From positions 182,501-246,500 of the forward strand of contig JACVTC010000179.1 in the NCBI GenBank assembly GCA_016946835.1: a stretch of DNA of 64,000 bases, written 5' to 3'. This DNA is from Neocallimastix lanati (nom. inval.) (Eukaryota; Neocallimastigomycota; Neocallimastigomycetes; Neocallimastigales; Neocallimastigaceae). Positions 56,801 through 64,000 of the stretch are shown here, piece by piece (the first letter of the stretch is position 1; each line of letters begins with the position of its first letter). A program made the position numbers and the translations under genes. Under the pieces are notes generated by a model. That model did no database searches. It worked only from the letters and a program-made list of their open reading frames with translations, and was not told the DNA's origin.

Positions 56801-59242
56801 GGTGACACTTATTTCCCCCTTTATTTGGTATATTTATACAAGAACTACTATTATTAATTTGGCTTTGTTCATCATTGCATTGAGAATTACCGGAAGGATT
56901 TTTAAGGTTATTTTTATTTTGTTTACTATTTTCCTCTGGGTAAGTCAAAAATATATCATTTTCATCAGAAAAACGTGTTCTTACTATTTCTTCCTTTCCT
57001 TCATATTGTTGATTATTGTTATTCTGAATAATTATACTATCATCTGTATTTGATATTTCATTTTCCGAATAATTATTTAGATTAGTTTGACTAGAGGATA
57101 GCACATTCAATTCTTCATTTGAAGAATTTATAATTGGAAGTTCTAAAAGAGTCAATGACGATTCATCATCATCATCACTTATTGTACTTGTATTATCACT
57201 ACGACTAGTATCACAAATTGAATCATTGGTATATATTGAACTTGTTTGAATACCTCTTGTTGAAGATTCAGATATGTTATTTAATGAATGAGACTCATGT
57301 ACTGTACTATAGCTACCTTGACCATCTACATTATCATTAAAATTATATTGACTTAAATTATCACAATTTTTATAAAAATTTCTAACATTTTTTTTATATT
57401 GGCTTTCTATGTTATTATTATTACATAAATGAATTTTAGGATTAGAATTTGTATTAAATAAAGGATTATTATTTGGAATATTAAATGAAATGGAAGTTTT
57501 TAAATTATTTAGCGAAGATGATAATTGAGGTGTTTGCTTTGAATCAAATGAAGAAGGATAAGATTCAAAAGAAGAAGGCATAAAATCCAAAATTTCCTTC
57601 TTTTTTGAATTAACTGTAACATTACTTGATGGTGTAATAGAAGAATAATTTTGATTATTAATTATCGGTGAATTATTATTACCAGTGTTATTAATATTAT
57701 TGCTTTTATTACTATTAACAAAATTTTGAGGTATAGATGTCATCATTTTAAGATCAGTGGGACCATTACCAAATATATCAAAATCTTCTTCTTCTGTTTC
57801 TAAATGTGTTTTTGTTTTTGTGTTAAAATTATAATTTTGATTTTGAATTCTATTTTGATTTGTATTACGATAGTCATTATTTTGATTTGTTGAAATGAAA
57901 TTTGTATTTATTAGTTCAATTTGATCTTGTTGAAAACTATTTGGGGAATTATCCATAGGACTTAAATTAATAGAATCATAAATACTATAATGTTCATTTT
58001 GGGTATTAGGATTATTTCTCATGTCTACTGTAGTATTTGGATGAAGTGGCTCAACTGGAGGGGAATCAAAAATTTCTTGGGATCTCTGTTCTGAATTTAT
58101 TTTAGAATCTGATATTTCCTCTAAATTTTCATTCAATAATACTGGCTCTACCCAAGATGCATAATAACGTACAACATTAGGATGACTTCTAAATTTTGCA
58201 AAATTTTTAACCTCACGAATAACTCTTAAATCATCTAACGTTAATGTGGATTTCATATTTTCAACGATTTTTTTATCATCTGATTTATAATAATCATTTT
58301 CCTTTCCCTCTGAATTTAATTCATTACATCCAGAACTGCAACCACTATCATATTCTTCATTTAATTTATCTTTTGTATCAATTAAATTCATACATTCTAT
58401 ATAATCCTGAGGATGACATTGTAATGGAATCTTTTTAATTGCATATATTTGTTCATCTAATTTATTTTTTGCTAAATAAACAGATCCAAAACCACCTTTA
58501 CCAATGCATTTTATTTCTATTATCAAAATATAAAAAAAATAGATATTGTTAAATTTATTTTTAATGTTAAAACTTTTTAATAATACAAATAATATATTTT
58601 TTTTTAAATTTTTTTTTTACCTTTAAATTCAGTTTGATAACGAGATTTGGACCACTCCATTTCGGTTAATTGTCTAGTAACATCACGTACACTGACCAAG
58701 TAAATTCCAGTGATATTTGTTGAACTTGTACTTATCACATCTTTATTATAATAGCATGATAACGATACATCTATCTCAAGATCATTTTTCTGATCACGTA
58801 ATGATTTTCTTACACCTGTAGTTATAACAGACTTTTCAATATACTTTGATAACGTTTCTTTTTTATCATTTTTAACAATTCGAATCGATTATATTTTATT
58901 TAAAATCAATTATTGAATTATTATTATTAGAAATATTATTAATAACTATTATGAATTTAAAATTTAAAATAATTATTTCATTTCACTAAATAGTATACCT
59001 TCTTTATCTAAATTTAGAATTGGTATTAATTGTGATATGTTTATATGTCCTATTAATTCATCTCTCGAATATTCAAAAAGTTCCTCAGCATAAGAATTTA
59101 CCTCAATAATTACTCCATTTTCATCTAAAATAAATAATGGATCAACAAGACTATCTAAAATAGCTTGTGCATTAGTCGATGACCAAAGATTTTTTATAGA
59201 TGATTCAGATGATTCAATTAGTTTTTGTGATTGAACTTGCAT
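53853..59242 (-). CDS. PAS-domain eIF2alpha-type protein kinase, 3 exons, 1714 aa
   Basis: Exons: 58999-59242, 58621-58857, 53853-58516 (5145 nt, phases agree). Residues about 25-145 form a PAS sensor domain: LDSLVDPLFILDENGVIIEV, then YAEELFEYSRDELIGH, and the closing strand GIYLVSVRDVTRQL. The kinase follows at once: glycine loop GKGGFGSV (166-173), Lys188 in YAIKK, REVKNFAKFRSHPNVVRYYA (about 260-280), then a Ser/Asn-rich insert of some 570 residues before YIQMEYSSPNNLRKWI. Such an insert and this hinge are marks of the PERK/HRI/GCN2 (eIF2AK) family. Catalytic HRDIKPAN has Asp933 and DFG starts at Asp950. The activation segment ends VGTLLYASPEQL, and the C-lobe has LFFPFCTSFDRMMHLVNLRK. 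After about 1110 comes a long disordered tail, a CQCDKC motif (about 1663) and a final coiled coil (VLGLLAENATLAKRIKELE). There is no signal peptide or membrane segment, so it is not PERK, and no GCN2 histidyl-tRNA-synthetase-like domain. Expected role: phosphorylating eIF2alpha under a signal read by PAS. Start chosen at the ATG at 59242. Confidence 0.85.
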
Positions 59243-62200
59243 TTTATTATTATTACTCTTATTTAATATTATTTTTACTTCCAACAACAATTACAAATTT
59301 TTATTCAAAAATACAATACTTTTAAGTATTATAATATGATATCTATTTTCAAATTTCAATTTTTAATTTTTCTATTTTTTTTGGAAATTTTTTTATACTA
59401 TTACTTTCTTTTCTTTTTTAAATAACAAAATAAATATTCACTATTATTTGTATTAATGTATTTGTAAAATAACATTCAATTTTTGGAAATGAAATTTAAT
59501 TTTCAATTTAGCATTATTTTATCTTTTTTTTTTTTTCTGTATTTATTTATCTATTTCCAAAACTAAAAAAATAAAATAAAATAAAATAAAATAAGATATT
59601 TTTCTCTAATATACTTTTTATGCAATTATATAAAGATATATAAAAAATTCAATTCTCGTCTTTTATATATTGTATTGGTTAATTATAATTATTTTCTTAA
59701 TAAAAATATTTAGATGTTTTATTGAATATGATTTTGAATAAAATATTTTTTTTTTCTTTGGTCTATTTTTTTTTAATAAAAAAGATTTTTGACGGAAGTT
59801 AAATTAACTATATATGATTATAATATAAAAAAAATATTTATATAAAATATATAATAAATTAATAAGAAAAAGGTTAAAAAAAATAGGATATTAATATACT
59901 TTTTTGCTTTTATGTTTATTAATTATATATCAAATAAATTATTATAAAACAAATTTAAAAAATATATTTTAATAAATTAAATTTTATATAAATACTGTAT
60001 ATTAAATATACTTTAAAAAAAATAAATTAATTACAAGTTATGTGTGATTTTTTTTTCTCCTTTTATGAGTTTCTTTTTGATACTTTTTTTTTTTTTTTTG
60101 AATAGTTAAATTTATGAATTAGTGTGCTTAGATATGTATATATTATATATATATATTTGTATTTAAAATCTTTAATTTTTAAAATTAAGATTCACAAATT
60201 CTAAATGTTTATTCCTTTTTTTATAAAAAAATGTAATTTATTACAAATTATAGGATACTTAAATAATATATTATTTTCAATTAAATCAAATTAAAGAAAA
60301 ATATACATAGATATTTATTATTATTATTATATCTTTTTATTTATATAATAATATTTATTTGAATAAACATTGCTTCATTCACTTTTCTCTTTATATATCT
60401 AATATATTTATTTAATAATAATTAATTGATTCAAAAGAGATTAGTTCAAACGAATTATAAATTTATGTAATTATTGATGAAATATTTTTTTAATCGATGT
60501 ATTCATATATTTGTTATTAATTATTAATTAATAGAGATTAAATGAAGAGCTCTTATGTCTAAAATTATAAAATGTGTATATTTTATGTTATGTGGATTTT
60601 ATATTAATCAATATTTGATTTAATTATTTTATTCCTTATTAATATAAAATCTTTTCCTTTTTATTATAAATAATTAAAAATCAATATGAATTACGACAAA
60701 ATCTCAATCAATGATTTAAAATGAAAATATTGATAATATTTGGAAAAAATTTATTATTAATAATTGTGAATAAAAAAAAATTTCTTATTAAAGAAAATAA
60801 AAGAAGAAAGGGAAAAAAAAATAAAAAAAAAATAAAAATAAATAAAAATAAAAAATAAAGTTAATAAAAGAAAAAATAAATATTATTTACAAAAAATGAT
60901 TATACAATACAGTATATAATATAATATAATAATATAATATAATATTAAAATTAAATATTAACAACTTCTAATTTATATTAATTATATTTATTAAAAATAT
61001 TCATTTACTTATATTATTATTTATTTATATTTTTATAAATTTATATATCCATTTATTTATTAATCCAATTTATTTATTTTTAATATATATAATTCATTAA
61101 TTAAATTATTTACTTATTTAAATATTTAAATATTTATTTATTTATTTATTTATTTATATTTTTTTTTTTACTTTGATTTTTTTTCCTTAATATTCCTTAT
61201 TATAAAAAATTTTTTCAAAATATATTAAAATTTTATAAAAATATAATATATTATATTATTCAATATATATTATAATATATTAATTATAAAATAAATTATT
61301 TTAATTTTTCTAAATTATTGTAATATAAGTAAATAATTAATAAAAAACAAAAATAATACAATTATATTGTATGATAATATATTATAATATGATTTCAATA
61401 TATTATTAATAACTAAATTAATAAAATTAATTAAAATTAAAAATTTATATAATTTTATATTAAATTTATTTAAATGAGATAAATACTATAAAACAAATAA
61501 ATGAATAAATAATATATAAGAGAATAAAAATATAAATAAATACTAAAAATAAATGTATAAATCAATAAATAATAAATAAAACTATATTTTTTTTTATAAA
61601 GACAAAAAAATAAAACTATATATAATATATAAAAATGTTCAAAAAGAAAAAAAATACCATAAATTAATAAAATAAATAAATTTATTAATAATAGATATAT
61701 ATATATATAAGAATTAAAAAAAAATTAAAAATAAAAAGGATTCTAGAAATATTAAAAATTATATTAATAATAATTAAAATATAGCACATATTCTTTAAAT
61801 TTATATAATTCTATTTTATTTTTATTTTCTTTCTTTTAATTTGAAACACTTTTTTTATTTCTTTCGTCTAATTGTTTTTAGTTTTCTTTTGTTTTTTTTA
61901 TATAATCTAATAGAAGTATCAAATAGATTTCTTTTTTATCTATTAATTTTATTTATAGTATTGCGAGAGAGAAAAAAGTTTTTTTTTTTTTTTGAATTTT
62001 TTTTTCAACAGAAAATAAATTAAAGTTTATTATATTATAATATATTAGGCAATGTATTATTTCAAATAGAAACATTTTAATTTGATATAAACTAAAAAAG
62101 GAAAGAAATGATGAATAAAAACTTTTTTTACAAATATTCCCATTAAAAATTCTTATTATATAAATAATACAAAATTATATAATAAGAATTATATTAATAT

Positions 62201-63023
62201 TTACAATAGTATCACATTACAATATCATGTTTATATTAAATAATTTTAATATTGGATTAACTTTACTCGATAAATCTTTAATTAATTATAGTATAATGCA
62301 ATATATGCTTATATAATAAAATATATTGGAATATATAATATATTATATTATATAAACACCTCAATGGTTACAGTTGATTAAAATAAAATTAAAGTTTTTT
62401 TAAAGTTTAACTACAAAATATCAAAAAATAATAAATGTTTTTAATTTTAATTCTTCATAAATCTTTAATAAAATAAATAATTATTATAATTAATAATAAT
62501 TAATAATAAAAAACATATAATTAAATCAATTGCTATACTATTAATGACTAATTATTGATAAACATTAGATGTTTAAATATTAAATAATATAATAAATAAT
62601 ATTAGAATTAAAAATAATAAAATATTTATATATAAATAAAATAAAAAATAATAAATACTATATAATATATAATACACAAAATAGAGCATATAATAAATAA
62701 ATAAATAAATAATATTAATATTAATACTAATAAATATATATATAATATTAATTCAGTAATCTTTCAAAAAAGAATAATTTTAATTACTATATTATTTTTT
62801 ATTAAATAATTTAAAAAATAACTATAAATTTCTTATAATAAATTTTAAATACTTACTTTCTCTATTAATAAACTTAATAATAGTAAAAATAATTAAAATT
62901 TCATATATAAATGAAAATATTAATTTATCTTATAATAATCGTTAAATATTTATATTTCTTAAATTACTTATTTCAATATTTAAAATATGTATATATTAAT
63001 TTAAATAAATAAGTATTAAATTC
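59243..63023. other. Gene-poor AT-only DNA
   Basis: About 3.8 kb of almost pure A/T upstream of the PAS kinase gene. It contains TAAAA repeats near 59568-59595, a poly-purine AAAATA/AAAGA patch near 60770-60860, (TTTA)n near 61135-61158 and many short TA runs. The kinase promoter should lie near 59250-59600. No coding exon, tRNA or rRNA recognised. Confidence 0.6.
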
Positions 63024-63310
63024 TATGGGTAAACCATCTGAAAGCAATCTTTTTTATTTGACTGACTCGTATTTTTCCGCAATGGCTTTTTATTCTAAGA
63101 GTTTTTTTTTTTTTTTTCTAGGAAAGCTTAAAGATATAAGATATTAATGGAATTAGCTGATGTTAGAGAAAATATTTAATAAAGTATTCATAAAACAAAA
63201 AGGAGTGGAATCGAGGAAGGTAAGATATTATATCTTGTAGAAATTTTGAGACTTGCTTACAATATACATTGCTTGATTAAAGAATAATTATTTTTGCACA
63301 TAAGATGATT
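63024..63310 (+). pseudogene. Unidentified decayed coding fragment
   Basis: From an ATG at about 63025, a frame reads MGKPSESNLFYLTDSYFSAM and on to AFYSKS. It then runs into a poly(T) stretch and a CTAG that could be an intron end. From 63148 another frame reads MELADVRENI, two stops, then SIHKTKRSGIEEGKILYLVE followed by ILRLAYNIHCLIKE and a stop. The composition and residue mix stand out from the surrounding AT DNA. I do not recognise a family. In-frame stops suggest a pseudogene or transposon remnant. Confidence 0.35.
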
Positions 63311-63439
63311 AGAAAAGATTTGATATCAGGAAATGAGAATGACAAAATTTTTTCAGAAGCAATTTTTTTCTCAATATCTCATAGATAAAGTTTTTACAAA
63401 ATATGTTGATAAAAAATCTTACAACAATATAAATAGTGA

Positions 63440-63481
<42 letters not shown>

Positions 63482-63720
63482 ATACATTTTAGAAATAATG
63501 CTCAGAAACAGGTACGTTCTAAAGATATATTGCTCATAAACTCTTTGATATGTGGTACAATGGATATATGTAGAATATATTTCACCTATTAAATAGTTTA
63601 TACTTATTAATCCTTCTTAATTTTTTTATCAAAATTATCATTACATTCAAGTTTTATTATTATTCATTATTAGTATTTATTTCAAACAAATATTAAAATA
63701 AATGTTAATTTTTTTTTTTT

Positions 63721-63867
63721 AATTATACTAAATGGTATAAATTTTTTTATTAATTTTTATCCTTAATATAATTAATAGGTTAATTAAAATAGAAAAAATA
63801 TCAATAGATATTTTTTCTATAAAAAAAAAAAAAAATTAATAAATAATTTATACCATTTAGTATAATT
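63721..63867. repeat. Nested palindrome, 34-bp arms, flanked by poly(T)/poly(A)
   Basis: Left arm 63721-63755 begins AATTATACTAAATGGTATAA. Right arm 63834-63867 is its reverse complement with one small indel or mismatch. Outside the arms, poly(T) on the left faces poly(A) on the right, extending the symmetry. Inside the loop a second perfect inverted repeat (TAGAAAAAATATC, 63790-63802, with GATATTTTTTCTA, 63807-63819) has a 4-nt loop. It is probably a MITE or other hairpin element. Confidence 0.7.
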
Positions 63868-63868
63868 G

Positions 63869-63905
<37 letters not shown>

Positions 63906-64000
63906 TAGATTAAAACCTAAACTCTAAAAATCATCCATAAAATAAAGTTCATAAAAAATATTAAATTAATTTTGAGATGACATAATAATAGTTTTTTTTT

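Noticed and set aside
56802-57053. Plus-strand frame inside the kinase gene that resembles a membrane protein
   Set aside because: Antisense to the Ser/Asn-rich kinase insert; no independent support.
61841-62023. Short Phe-rich plus-strand frame
   Set aside because: Built from poly(T) stretches; no motif.

Overview
The window is eukaryotic, extremely AT-rich DNA. Intergenic stretches are almost pure A/T with long poly(A)/poly(T) runs, tri-, tetra-, penta- and heptanucleotide repeats. Coding exons are slightly richer in G/C, and genes are split by short GT-AG introns. Proteins are loaded with Asn, Gln, Ser and Lys. A fungal-type pantothenate synthetase, a Dsc3-like ubiquitin-like protein, a MULE transposase and Ty1/copia relics together make an anaerobic gut fungus (Neocallimastigomycota) the best guess. 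This is inferred from composition and gene content, not proven.

Layout. 0.2-1.6 kb: small MIT-domain gene (minus). 3.9-10.0 kb: five-exon gene for a 1857-aa Asn/Gln/Ser-rich protein (minus). 13.6-17.7 kb: two-exon gene for a 1252-aa disordered protein (plus). 19.5-21.4 kb: eight-exon mitochondrial folate/FAD-type carrier (minus). 23.0-25.1 kb: TFIIIC triple-barrel subunit with an added basic tail (plus). 26-34 kb: repeat and transposon cemetery holding an unidentified coding fragment, a pair of LTRs, about 0.9 kb of TTTTA pentamer array, a broken MULE transposase, a broken copia polyprotein and ATT arrays. 35.7-36.7 kb: pantothenate synthetase (plus). 37.3-39.2 kb: decayed tandem copies of an unrecognised gene. 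40.1-43.3 kb: nine-exon CCT3 (plus). 44.4-45.7 kb: Dsc3-like gene (minus). 46-48 kb: satellite-like DNA. 48.9-51.3 kb: MyTH4-FERM gene lacking its 5' part (minus). 51.6-53.1 kb: second copia relic (plus). 53.9-59.2 kb: PAS-domain eIF2alpha-type kinase (minus). 59.2-64 kb: gene-poor DNA with a decayed fragment and a long nested palindrome.

The exon joins given for the main genes were worked out by hand from GT/AG sites, reading phase and family resemblance. In every case the summed exon lengths are a multiple of three (the 5'-truncated gene keeps phase from its first visible exon). The genes are independent units without operon structure. Housekeeping roles include cytosolic protein folding (CCT3), vitamin B5 synthesis, mitochondrial transport, Pol III transcription and membrane-protein quality control. 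The stress-signalling kinase is the most interesting gene: it places a PAS sensor in front of an eIF2alpha-kinase catalytic domain.
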